Shown: piece after piece, positions 28,438-38,760 of the stretch | Layout: each line of letters begins with the position of its first letter | How positions within the stretch are numbered: the stretch's first letter is position 1 | Source of the DNA: JAHECE01 sp963780675 | GTDB taxonomy: Bacteria > Actinomycetota > Actinomycetes > Actinomycetales > JAHECE01 | Length of the DNA stretch: 64,000 nucleotides | Reading direction: 5' to 3' | NCBI GenBank assembly: GCA_963780675.1 | Contig: CAWACR010000004.1 | Span: 1 to 64,000, forward strand | Program-made: the position numbers and the translations under genes | The notes under the pieces: model-generated | What the model was told of the DNA's origin: nothing | Seen by the model: the letters and a program-made list of their open reading frames with translations, nothing else | Databases searched by the model: none

Positions 28438-28997
28438 TCAGGAGACCGGCGCCACGATGTAGATCGCGTTGACCTTGCCCTCGCTCTCGGCGACGGTCAC
28501 GGTCACCTGGTAGGTGTCTCCGGTGAACGAGGCGAAGGACCCGTCGGTCGAGGTCACCTCGGCCGTCTTCGTGAAGCCGGCGCCCTCGAGGTCGGAGCGG
28601 ATCTGCTCGTAGACGGACTCGAGGGTGCCCTCGGTCTCGATCGCGGCGCTGTAGGTGGTTCCCGCGGACCTCGTCGGACGCCGTCTGCGCGTAGAGGACG
28701 GTGCCGTCGATCACGGGGATGTCCGCGGGCCAGTTGTCGGGGAGGCTGCCCCCGGTGTCCGCCGAGAACGTGGAACCGTCGTCGCCCTCGACGGTGATGC
28801 CGCCGTCCTTGCCCTCGTCGATCGTGACCGAGCCGTCGTCGCCCTCGACGGTGACGCCGCCGTCCTTCCCCTCGTCGACCGTCACGGTCGCGTCGTCGCC
28901 CCCGCCGCACCCCGCGAGGGCGAGTCCCACGGCAAGGGCGAGGGCGGCCGTCCGGCCGGCGCGTGGAACGGTGCGTGCGGGTGGTGGTCCTGGTCAT
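28438..28997 (-). CDS. Lipoprotein with 19-residue acidic repeats, frameshifts
   Basis: ATG 28997 gives a basic N-terminus; after one indel near 28950 a hydrophobic stretch ends in the lipobox LALAGC. Two acidic repeats follow (VTVDEGKDGGVTVEGDDGS, then VTIDEGKDGGITVEGDDGS). A C-terminal domain resumes after a break near 28670: TEGTLESVYEQIRSDLEGAG, FTKTAEVTSTDGSFASFTGD, ending in IYIVAPVS. That domain resembles the C-terminal half of the next lipoprotein, so the two look like paralogues. Function unknown. Confidence 0.7.
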
Positions 28998-29106
28998 GGC
29001 GTGCCCCCTGGGCGCGGTCAGCGGGGCCCACCGGGCGCGGGCGCCGTCGTGGCTCAAGTCCTACCACCGCGCCCCGCCGCGCGGGCAGGGAGGCCGAGGT
29101 GAACGC

Positions 29107-29724
29107 TCAGGCGGCGGGGACGATCGCGTAGGTCACGGTCGAGCTGGCCGACCCGGCGGGCACGATGCCGACGCTCACGCGGTAGGCCGGGCTCGCGAAC
29201 ACCGCCGCGGCCGGCGCGCCGTCGTCGGTCGGCGCCGCTCCGCCCTCCTGGGTGAAGCCGGCCTCCACGAACGACGGCGCGAGGGAGGCGTAGACGGCGC
29301 TCGGCGACCCGGGCGCCGTGATGATCACGGAGTAGGCGCGGACGGCGTCGGCCGGGCCGACGGTCTGGACGAGGTCGGCGTCCCCGGCGACGAGCGGGAT
29401 CTCGACCGGGACGCCGGCGAGCACCTCCGGTGCGGCGGCCGAGACCGTGATGGTGCTCCCATCCGCACCGGTGGCGGTGGCGACCTGCTGGGAGACGGCG
29501 GCGTCGTCGCCCGCGCCCGCCGTCGCCTCGTCCGCCGTCGCGCCGTCCGTCCCCCCTGCCCCGCCCTCGGCGGACAGGGTGGCCTCCAGGGCGGCGTCGG
29601 GCACGCCGGCGTCGGGGGCCGTGCAGGCGGCGAGGCTCCCCGCGAGGGCGAGGAGGACGACGGCGCTCGCCACGCGGGACGGCCGTGCGCCCGGGAGCGA
29701 GGGGGTGAGGAGCGAGGGGGTCAT
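29107..29724 (-). CDS. Lipoprotein, paralogue of its neighbour
   Basis: 205 residues, intact. Signal peptide with lipobox SLAAC (Cys34), then an Ala/Gly/Asp-rich linker (about 40-85) and a domain from VLAGVPVEIPLVAGDADLVQ to the end. The part VYASLAPSFVEAGFTQEG ... YRVSVGIVPAG ... TYAIVPAA matches the neighbour's VYEQIRSDLEGAGFTKTA ... YQVTVTVAES ... IYIVAPVS in order and spacing, indicating duplication. A 12-13 bp repeat at the 5' end encodes the SLLTPSL part. Function unknown. Confidence 0.78.
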   Translation of the reverse strand: MTPSLLTPSLPGARPSRVASAVVLLALAGSLAACTAPDAGVPDAALEATLSAEGGAGGTDGATADEATAGAGDDAAVSQQVATATGADGSTITVSAAAPEVLAGVPVEIPLVAGDADLVQTVGPADAVRAYSVIITAPGSPSAVYASLAPSFVEAGFTQEGGAAPTDDGAPAAAVFASPAYRVSVGIVPAGSASSTVTYAIVPAA

Positions 29725-29766
29725 CGAGGGGCCTCCGGTCGGGGGGCGCGCTCGACGGCGCGCCGA

Positions 29767-30642
29767 TCAGGCGCGAGAGTACTCCGAGGCCCTCGCCACC
29801 AGCTCTTCCGACGGGCGGACACCCGTGTACAGGGTGAACTGCTCGACCGCCTGCAGCGCGATCACCTCGGCGCCCGTGATGACGGGCAGGCCCAGCTCGC
29901 GGGCGCGGCGCACGAAGGGCGTCTCGGCCGGCATCGCGACGACGTCGAAGGCGACCTCGGCGGCGCGGATCACGGGTTCGTCGAAGGGGAGGTCCTCCGA
30001 CTGCGGCCCGCCGGCCATGCCGATCGGCGTCGCGTTGATGAGGATGTCCGGGTGGTGCCCGGTGAGATCCGGCGCCCACGAGGCGCCGTAGCGGTCCGCG
30101 AGGCCGCGGCCGGCCTCCGCGTTCCGCGCGACGACGACGACGGAGGTGAAGCCGCCGTCGTGCAGCGCCGCGACCACCGCCTGGGCCATCCCGCCGCTGC
30201 CGCGGACGGCGACCTCGGCGCTGGGCGGGATCCGGCGCTCCGCGAGGAGGTGGGCGATCGCGAGGTAGTCGGTGTTGTAGGCGCGCAGGCGGCCGCCCGT
30301 GTTGACGATCGTGTTGACCGAGGTGATGGCCTCGGCCGACGGGTCGAGGGCGTCCACCAGCGGGATGACGGCCTCCTTGAACGGCATCGAGACGCCGCAG
30401 CCGCGGATGCCCAGGGCGCGGATGCCCGCGACGGCGCCGGGGAGGTCCGTGGTGGTGAACGCCTTGTAGACGAAGTCCAGGCCGAGTGCGGCATACAGGT
30501 AGTTGTGGAACCGGGTGCCGATGTTGCTGGGCCGGGCAGCCAGCGAGATGCAGAGCTGGGTGTCCTTGGTGAGGGCGCGGGCGTGGGGCGCGGGCGGGGC
30601 GCTGTGGGAGGCGTGGGTGTGGGTGGGGACCGACTCGGTCAT
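29767..30642 (-). CDS. Shikimate dehydrogenase-like protein (HI0607/SdhL type)
   Basis: NADP-dependent dehydrogenase of the AroE superfamily, 291 residues. It follows the Haemophilus HI0607 pattern: DTQLCISLAARPSNIGTRFH in place of the AroE start, YKAFTTTDLPGAVAGIRALG, the substrate block GCGVSMPFKEAV (catalytic Lys), YNTDYLAIAHLL and the NADP loop VRGSGGMAQAVVAALHDGG, then AFDVVAMPAETPF. HI0607-type enzymes reduce dehydroshikimate far less efficiently than AroE, so the in vivo substrate is uncertain. ATG 30642 lies 18 nt from the 19-bp repeat array, which occupies its upstream region. Confidence 0.88.
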   Translation of the reverse strand: MTESVPTHTHASHSAPPAPHARALTKDTQLCISLAARPSNIGTRFHNYLYAALGLDFVYKAFTTTDLPGAVAGIRALGIRGCGVSMPFKEAVIPLVDALDPSAEAITSVNTIVNTGGRLRAYNTDYLAIAHLLAERRIPPSAEVAVRGSGGMAQAVVAALHDGGFTSVVVVARNAEAGRGLADRYGASWAPDLTGHHPDILINATPIGMAGGPQSEDLPFDEPVIRAAEVAFDVVAMPAETPFVRRARELGLPVITGAEVIALQAVEQFTLYTGVRPSEELVARASEYSRA

Positions 30643-30660
30643 GCCCCGACCCTACGACCG

Positions 30661-30805
30661 CAGATCGCGAACACACCGGCAGATCGCGGGCACGGCGACA
30701 GATCGCGAACACAGCGGCAGATCGCGAACACAGCGGCAGATCGCGAACACACGGGCAGATCGCAAACGTCCGGAGTTCGCGATCTGCCCATGTGTTCGCG
30801 ATCTG
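30661..30805. repeat. Array of eight 19-bp-spaced repeats
   Basis: Six direct units begin CAGATCGC at 30661, 30680, 30699, 30718, 30737 and 30756, every interval exactly 19 bp; the consensus is CAGATCGCGAACACAGCGG. Two inverse units GTTCGCGATCTG begin at 30775 and 30794, again 19 bp apart. The array fills the region between the divergent shikimate dehydrogenase-like gene and cysS. Units differ mainly in the last seven bases. Confidence 0.92.
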
Positions 30806-30875
30806 CGGCGGCGGGTGCGTCCTGCCCACCCTGGAGGTGAGGTGGCGAGGTGGGCGCGGCGTCCGGGACCCCCGG

Positions 30876-30881
30876 TAGCCT
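30876..30881 (+). promoter_or_regulatory. Putative -10 box of cysS (leaderless type)
   Basis: TAGCCT ends 6 nt before GTG 30888; no ribosome binding site is visible. Confidence 0.5.
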
Positions 30882-30887
30882 TGCGCG

Positions 30888-32377
30888 GTGACCCTGCACC
30901 TGTACGACTCCGCCACGAGGGCGGTGCGCGCGTTCGAACCCCTGACCCCGGGTCGCGTGGGCATCTACCTCTGTGGGGCGACCGTCCAGGGCCTGCCGCA
31001 CGTCGGCCACCTGCGCTCCGCCGTCGCCTTCGACGTCCTGGTCCGCTGGCTGCGCCGCAGCGGCCTCGACGTGACCCTCGTCCGCAACGTCACGGACATC
31101 GACGACAAGATCCTCGCCAAGTCCGCCGAGGCCGGCGTGCCCTGGTGGGCCTGGGCGCAGACGCCACGAGCGCGCCTTCACGGCCGCCTACGACGCCCTC
31201 GGCGTCCTGCCCCCCACCTACGAGCCGCGCGCCACGGGCCACGTGACCGAGATGGTCGAGCTGATGGACCGCCTCGATCGCGCGCGGGCACGCCTACGCC
31301 GGCCAGGACGGCAACGTCTACTTCGACGTCCACTCCTTCCCCGGCTACGGGGCGCTCACCCGCCAGCGCCTGGAGAACATGGTCACGGCGGAGGAGGACG
31401 ACGCCGCCGCCTCCGACAAGCGCGACCCCCGCGACTTCGCGCTCTGGAAGCGCACCAAGCCCGGCGAGCCCGCCACGGCGTCGTGGCCCACGCCGTACGG
31501 GCGCGGGCGCCCGGGATGGCACCTCGAGTGCTCCGCGATGGCGCACCGCTACCTCGGCGAGACGTTCGACATCCACGGCGGCGGCATCGACCTGCGCTTC
31601 CCCCACCACGAGAACGAGCAGGCCCAGTCCCGCGCGGCCGGCGACGGCTTCGCCCGGTACTGGGTGCACAACGCCTGGGTCACCGTGGGCGGGGAGAAGA
31701 TGAGCAAGTCGCTCGGCAACTCCCTGCTCGTCGGAGCGGTGCTCGAGCGGACGTCGCCCGTCGTGCTGCGCTACGCGCTCGGCGGGGTCCACTACCGCTC
31801 GACCGTCGAGTTCTCCGACGCCAGCCTCGACGAGGCGCGCGCGGCCTGGGAGCGCATCGAGGGCTTCGTGCGCCGCGCCGTCGAGAGCCTCGGGCCGGAC
31901 GGGACACCGGCCGAGCCTGAGGGCCTGGGGACGGCCGACGACGGCGCCCGGCCGGCGAGCCCTCGGCCTCGCGCCGCTTCCCCCGCCTTCGCGGCGGCGA
32001 TGGACGACGACCTGAACGTCTCGGCCGCGCTCGCCGTCGTGCACGAGCACGTGCGGGCCGGGCAACACGGCGCTCGCGGAGGGCCGCACCGGACGACGTC
32101 CGCCGCGCCGTCGCGGCAGGTGCGCGCGATGCTCGACGTCCTCGGGCCTCGACCCGCTCGCCGCGCCCTGGGCGGACCGCTCGGCGAGCGGACGGGCCGA
32201 CGGCGCGGCGTCGTCGGCGCTGGCGGTGCTGGTCGAGGCGGTGCTCGCCGAGCGCGCCGCCGCCCGCAAGGCCCGGGACTGGGCCAGCGGCGGACGCCCT
32301 GCGGGACCAGCTGACAGCAGGCCGGCGTCGTCGTCGAGGACTCCTCGGCGGGTGCCCGCTGGTCCCTGAAGGGATGA
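30888..32377 (+). CDS. cysS: Cysteinyl-tRNA synthetase, frameshifts
   Basis: Charges tRNA-Cys. Class I core: LYLCGATVQGLPHVGHLRSA split as YLCGATVQG and PHVGHLRSAVAFDVL (HIGH), zinc Cys in ECSAMAHRYLG, FDIHGGGIDLRFPHHENEQA, and KMSKS in GGEKMSKSLGNSL. The anticodon-binding part ends DWAAADALRDQLTAAGVVVE after correction. Breaks lie near 31165, 31276 (an extra G in DRLIARGHAYAG), 32065, 32110, 32150, 32195 and 32290. It ends TGA 32375-32377; rlmB starts 4 nt later. Confidence 0.93.
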
Positions 32378-32381
32378 CGTG

Positions 32382-33378
32382 ATGGCAGGCAACTCCAAGC
32401 GCCGCGGTGCGGTCCGCAAGCCGGGCTCGAAGAAGGGCGCGACGGTCGGCTCCGGCGGCCAGCGCCGCCAGGGGCTCGAGGGCCGCGGCCCGACGCCGAA
32501 GGCCACCGAGCGGACCGGGCACCCGGCCGCGCGAGCGCAAGGCGCGCCGACGAGCGGCCGCGCGGTCGGCGGCGCCGAAGCGCTCGGAGGTCGCGGGGCG
32601 TCGCTCGTCCTGCGCGGGCGTCGGGCGGCTGAGGCCGAGGTCGTGTGCGGGCCGGAACTCCGTGGTCGAGGCGCTGCGGGCCGGCGTGCCCGCGAGCGCG
32701 CTCTACGTCGGCGACGCGGATCGACGCCGACGACCGCGTGCGGGAGATCCTGCGCACGGCGAGCGCCCGCGGCCTCGCGCTGATGGAGGTCACGAAGCCC
32801 GAGCTGGACCGGATGACCGACGGCGCCGTGCACCAGGGCGTCGCGATCCAGGTCCCGCCGTACGCCTACGTCCGGCCCGAGGACCTGCTCGACGCGGCGG
32901 TGGAGGCGGGCCGCGTCGCCGCTCGTCGTGGCGCTCGACGGCGTGACGGACCCGCGCAACCTCGGCGCGGTCCTGCGCAGCGCGGCGGCGTTCGGCGCCG
33001 ACGGCGTGCTCCTGCCCGAGCGGCGGGCGGCCGGCGTGACGGCGTCGGCGTGGAAGGTGTCCGCGGGCGCGGCGGCACGGGTGCCGGTCGCGCGGGCGAC
33101 GAACCTCGTCCGGGCGCTCGTCGCGCTGAAGGAGGCCGGGTGCTTCGTCGTCGGGCTCGACGGCGAGGGGCCGGCGCAGATCGGCGACGCTGGAGCTGGC
33201 CACGTCGCCGCTGGTGCTCGTGGCGGGCTCCGAGGGCAAGGGGCTGTCCCGGCTGGTGCGCGAGACCTGCGACGTGGTCGCGGCGATCCCGATCGCCTCG
33301 CAGATGGAGTCGCTCAACGCGGCGGTCGCGACCGGCATCGCCCTCTACGAGGTGGCGAGGCTGCGCGCCGACGGCTGA
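32382..33378 (+). CDS. rlmB: 23S rRNA 2'-O-methyltransferase RlmB (TrmH family), frameshifts
   Basis: SpoU-type methyltransferase for 23S rRNA Gm2251. A basic N-terminus MAGNSKRRGAVRKPGSKKGA (usual in actinobacteria) leads to the substrate domain (VVCGRNSVVEALRAGVPASA) and the trefoil-knot SPOUT domain: VALDGVTDPRNLGAVLRSAA (motif 1), LVAGSEGKGLSRLVRETCD (motif 2) and IPIASQMESLNAAVATGIAL (motif 3). Extra G residues at 32718/32719 and 33189 and shifts near 32530, 32640 and 32920 break the frame. Commonly follows cysS. Confidence 0.9.
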
Positions 33379-33456
33379 TCGAGGCCGCGAGCACGGCGGG
33401 GCCGCGCGACGGGGCCCGAAGAGGTGGCCCGACGACGGTGCCGCCCGTGGGCAGGT

Positions 33457-34781
33457 CAGACGCCCTCGAGGTCCTCGTCGATCGGCTCGTCGTCGTCCTC
33501 GTCGATCGCCTCCATCGAGTAGGTGTCGTCGATCGCGCGCAGGGTCGCGGTGTCGAACTCGAGCATGGCCTTCTCGTCGCGGCGGTGGCGCAGCACGGTG
33601 TCGACGTAGGCCGCACCGCCTCGCGCAGCGGGACGTCCCGGCTCTCGTGCTGGGACAGGTACCAGCGGTGCTCGAGCACCTCGTGGAAGATCTCGGCCGG
33701 CTCGAGCTTGCCGCGCAGGTCGCGGGGGACGGCCCGGACGATCGGCTCGAAGACCTCGCGTGAGCCACTCGTGCGCGACGAACTCCTCGTCCTCGTCCTG
33801 GCGGTTCGTCGTGCGGCCCGGTAGGAGTCGAGGTCGTTGAGCAGGCGCCGCGCCTGGTTCTCCTGGACGTCGAGGCCGGTGAGGCGCAGCAGCCGGCGCG
33901 GGTGGTGCCCGGCGTCGACCACCTTCGGCTGGATCTGGACGGTGGTGCCGTCCTCGCCGTGGTCTTGATCGCGAGTTCCTCGACGTCGAAGCCGAGGTCG
34001 TTGAGGCGCTCGATGCGGGCCGCGACGCGCCAGCGGTCGCCGACGCCGAACGACTCCGGACTCGGTCAGCTCCGTCCAGAGCTCGCGGTACGCTGCGACG
34101 ATGCCGTCGCCGATCGCGACCGGGTCGACGCGCTCGTCGAGGACGCCGCCGGCCTCGAGGTCCATGAGCTCGCCGACGATGTTGACCCGGGCGATCTCGA
34201 GGTCGTACTCGCGCTGGCCCGTCGGAGAGCTCCGTCGTGGAGGTCGCCGGTCTCGGCGTCGACGAGGTAGGCGGCGAAGCGCGCCGGCGTCGCGGCGGAA
34301 GAGGGTGTTCGAGAGCGAGACGTCGCCCCAGTAGAAGCCGATGAGGTGCAGGCGCACGAGCAGCACGGCGAGGGCGTCGATGAGGCGGGTCGCGGTGTCC
34401 GGGCGCAGGTTCTGGGTGAAGAGCGCGCGGTAGGGCAGCGAGAACTGCAGGTGCCGGGTGATCAGCACGGCGTCGAGCGGCGTCGCCGTCGGGGGTCCGT
34501 GCGGCCGGTGATCACGGCGACCGGCTCGACGCACGGGATCGTCGAGGCGGTCGAGCGTCGCGCAGCATCTCGTACTCGCTGGTAGGCGACCGTCTCCGCC
34601 GATCTCCTTGATGGCGATGACGCGGCCCGAGAGCTTGACGAAGCGCACGACGTGGCGGGAGATGCCCCGGGGGAGCGCGGCGAGGTACCGCGCCGGCCAC
34701 TCGCTCGAGCGGGATGTGCCACGGCAGGTCGAGCAGCGCGGGGTCGGGCGCCGCTGCGGTGATCTGCAGGGAATGGGGCAT
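33457..34781 (-). CDS. DUF4032 domain-containing protein, frameshifts
   Basis: About 440 residues when repaired. The N-terminal half looks like a lipopolysaccharide-kinase or small-molecule-kinase fold (RHVVRFVKLSGRVIAIKEIG, EYEMLRDLRRLDVPCVEPVA, ITRHLQFSLPYRALFTQNL, HLIGFYWGDVSLSNTLFRRD, with the HxD-like GDVSLSN). The C-terminal half is DUF4032 (AGHHPRRLLRLTGLDVQENQ, EIFHEVLEHRWYLSQHESRD). ATG 34781; a GACAAT box 7 nt upstream suggests a leaderless promoter. Breaks near 33615, 33760, 33815, 33960, 34055, 34220, 34290, 34490, 34560, 34590 and 34700. Function unknown. Confidence 0.82.
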
Positions 34782-34879
34782 GCGGTCGATTGTCCCAGGG
34801 TTGGCTCGTGACACGCGGGAAAGCGACGGGCGGCAGGTCGCCGGATGGAACCTGCCCCGCGTGCCGGTGCTGCGGTCGA

Positions 34880-36017
<1,138 letters not shown>

Positions 36018-36070
36018 GGTTGTCAATCCCTTCACCGGCAGGTACGTGCCGGACGATCCGTAGTGGAGGG

Positions 36071-36090
36071 TGTCAGTGTCAGCTCTGACA
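36071..36090. promoter_or_regulatory. Operator-like palindrome upstream of msiK
   Basis: TGTCAGCTCTGACA at 36077-36090 has two exact 6-bp arms, with a further TGTCAG directly before it at 36071. It lies 55-75 nt upstream of the msiK start and could bind a dimeric regulator. Confidence 0.5.
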
Positions 36091-36280
36091 CAGCCCCGCC
36101 CCCGGGTCGGCGAATGCCGGCTCTGAGAGTGTTTCTCGTGGCGGAAGGGCTGAGGCGAGTGTGCCACACGGGAACACCCCGCCCAAGGGGCATGGGGCAC
36201 CGAATAACATCCGTGGGGCCTGTCCGTCCGTCCCCGTGCGCGTGTGAACGCTCCCATCGGCCGACGGCGACGCGTGCAGG

Positions 36281-37097
36281 TCAGCGCTCCCGGCGCAGGA
36301 CGACGAGGTCCTCGAGTACCGAGCGCAGCGCGTCGGGGTCCGGCACCCGGTATGTGGCGAGCGTCTCACCCGGGCCCACCTTGATCGCCACGTCGCCCGG
36401 CCGCAGCGCCGCGAAGGCTCTCTCGTCCGTCACGTCGTCGCCCGCGTACAGGACCGGGACCGTCTCCCCGGCTTCCTCGGCGACCGCGGAGCGCAGGCGG
36501 CTGAGCGCCTCGCCCTTGTTCACCGCCCGGACCGAGATCTCGACGACGTCCTTGCCTCGGATCGTGTGGACGCCGTCCCGCCCGGCCGGACCGCTCAGGG
36601 CGCGCTCCGTGGCCGTCCGGGCGTCGTCGGCCTCCGCCAGGCGCGTGTGGAGGGCGAGCCCCACGGGCTTGTCGCTCCACCCAGACGCCCTCGCGCCCGG
36701 CTGCGATGGCGGACAGCGTGGCGGCGAGCCGCGCATGCAGCGCTCGCTCGTCGTCCGAGAGCACGGCGTCGTCCAGGACGATCACGCCGGGCTCGGCCAC
36801 GTGACCGGTCTCGGCGCCGTGGCTCCCCACGAGGGACGTGCCGGCCGGCGGCGTGGCGAGGCGCGCCAGCTCACGGGCGGGGCGGCCGGACACGAGGGCC
36901 AGCACGGTGCCGTCGTCGGCCGCGAGGGCGCGCAGGGCGGCGTCGACCCGCGGAACGGGCGCGACGGCCTGGGGGTCGTCGGCGAGGTCGGCGAGGGTTC
37001 CGTCGAAGTCCAGGGCGACGACGACGACGCCGCTCGCCGCGAAGGAGGCGAGGGCGTCCCGCAGGGCGTCGTCGCCCGCGCTCGACCGCGCCGTCAT
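36281..37097 (-). CDS. otsB: Trehalose-6-phosphate phosphatase, one frameshift
   Basis: HAD phosphatase that makes trehalose from trehalose 6-phosphate. Motif I VVALDFDGTLADLADDP (nucleophile Asp), motif II VLALVSGRPARELARLATPP, LVGSHGAETG, motif III/IV GDDVTDERAFAALRPGDVAI. ATG 37097 overlaps the otsA stop (ATGA). An extra base near 36682 breaks GVWVE-DKPVGLALHTRL. About 270 residues after repair. Last gene of the otsAB pair. Confidence 0.92.
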
Positions 37098-38536
37098 CGG
37101 GCGCCTCCCGCGCGCAGGGTCGTGAGGAAGTCCGAGGCCCAGCGCTCGACGTCGTGCTCGAGGACCCGACGGCGCAGGGCCTGCATCCGGCGAGTGGCCG
37201 AGCGCCGGTCCATCGTGACCGACTGCATGATCGTCGCCTTGAGCGAGTCGATGTCGTGCGGGTTGACGCGCAGCGCCTGCGTGAGCTCGTCCGCGGCGCC
37301 CGTGAACTCCGAGAGGACGAGGACGCCGCGCCCGTCGTACTGCGCGGCGACGTACTCCTTGGCGACGAGGTTCATGCCGTCCCGCAGGGCGGTGACGAGC
37401 ATGACGTCGGCCGCGCGGTACAGGGCCGCCATCTCCTCCATCGGGAACGACTGATGGAGGTAGTGGACGGCGGGGTGGCCGAGCGTGGCGTGGTCCCCGT
37501 TGATGCGGCCCACCGTCTGCTCGACGTCGTCGCGCAGGTGCCGGTACGTGCTCGACGCCCTCGCGCGAGGGGCTGGCCACCTGGACCAGGGTGCACTGGC
37601 CCACCGCGAGCCGGCCGTCCTCGAGGAGCTCCCCGAACGCCTTGAGGCGGTGGCCGATCCCCTTGGTGTAGTCGAGGCGGTCGACGCCGAGCAGCACGAC
37701 GGCGGGGTTGCCCAGCTCGCGCCGGATCTCCCGGGCGCGGGCGGCGACGTCGGGGGTGCGGGCGAGGGCGTCGAAGGATGCGGCGTCGATGGAGATGGGG
37801 AAGGCGGACGCGCGCACGGTCCGGGTGCGGGTGGCGCCGTCGGCCACCTTCTCGGTCACCGTGACCAGCGGGCCGCGGGTGGGAGCGTCGGCGAACCGGC
37901 GGACGGCGCGCAGGAAGTTCTTCGCGTCACCGGCGCGCTGGAAGCCGACGAGGTCCGCGCCCAGCAGACCGTCGATCACGCGACGGCGCCACGGGAGCTG
38001 GCTGAAGAGCTCGACCGGCGGGAACGGGATGTGGTTGAAGAAGCCGATCCGGACGTCCGGGCGGAGCTGCGCGCAGCATCGCGGGCACGAGCTGGAGCTG
38101 GTAGTCGTGCACCCAGACCGTGGCACCGGGGGCGGCGGCCGCGGCGGCGGCGTCGGCGAATCGCCGGTTGACCGTCGACGTAGGAGTTCCACCAGTCGCG
38201 GTGGAACTCCGGCGCCGCGATCACGTCGTGGTAGAGCGGCCACAGCGTCGCGTTGGAGAAGCCCTCGTAGTACTCGGTGACCTCGTCCTCCGACAGCGTC
38301 ACGGGCCACACGAGGACCCCGTCGGCGTCGAACGGGTCCACCGTGACGTCGGGCGAGCCGCTCCAGCCGACCCACGCGCCTCCGCTGGCGCGCATCACCG
38401 GGTCGAGCGCGGTCACCAGCCCACCGGGCGAGCGCTGCCACGCCAGGTGCGGGGCGCCGTCGTCGTCGGTCGTGACGGTCACGTCGACGGGCAGGCGGTT
38501 GGCGACGATCACGAGGTCGTGCGGGCCGGTCTCCAC
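37094..38536 (-). CDS. otsA: Trehalose-6-phosphate synthase, frameshifts
   Basis: GT20 enzyme: UDP- or GDP-glucose plus glucose 6-phosphate to trehalose 6-phosphate. The N-terminal loop DLVIVANRLPVDVTVTTDD, GGLVTALDPVMRASGGAWVG, IGFFNHIPFPPVELFSQLPW, VGFQRAGDAKNFLRAVRRFA, LLGVDRLDYTKGIGHRLKAF and LRDGMNLVAKEYVAAQ are all typical. GTG 38536 has GGGGGAGG upstream. Breaks near 37545, 37590, 38075 and 38175. With otsB it forms a two-gene operon; regulation is not evident. Confidence 0.92.
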
Positions 38537-38606
38537 GGCGGCGCCTCCCCCTCGGGTCGATGTGGTGATCGGCTTGCCACCGTACCGCCGTCCCGAGGTC
38601 CCGAGG

Positions 38607-38700
38607 CGGAGGGGGCGAGCGGAGGGGGCGAGCGGCGGCTGCGAGCGGGGGCCGGGGAGCGGGGGCCACGGGATCGGCGGCCGTGAGCGGGGGCCGAGGT
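38607..38700. repeat. GC-rich short direct repeats between otsA and the kinase gene
   Basis: Two 14-bp copies of ggagggggcgagcg are followed by three copies of gagcgggggcc within 60 bp. Low-complexity spacer in the divergent intergenic region; no hairpin of note. Confidence 0.6.
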
Positions 38701-38747
38701 GCCGGCGGCCATGCGGGGCCGACGGGCGGTTCCGGGGCGGTCTCACG

Positions 38748-38753
38748 TACCGT
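38748..38753 (+). promoter_or_regulatory. Putative -10 box of the Ser/Thr kinase gene
   Basis: TACCGT ends 7 nt before GTG 38761, the recurring leaderless geometry, which selects GTG 38761 over ATG 38785. Confidence 0.45.
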
Positions 38754-38760
38754 TGACGTC

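Noticed and set aside
30661..30805. 19-bp array considered as a CRISPR
   Set aside because: Units are 19 bp with no spacers of regular length, some are inverted, and there are no cas genes.
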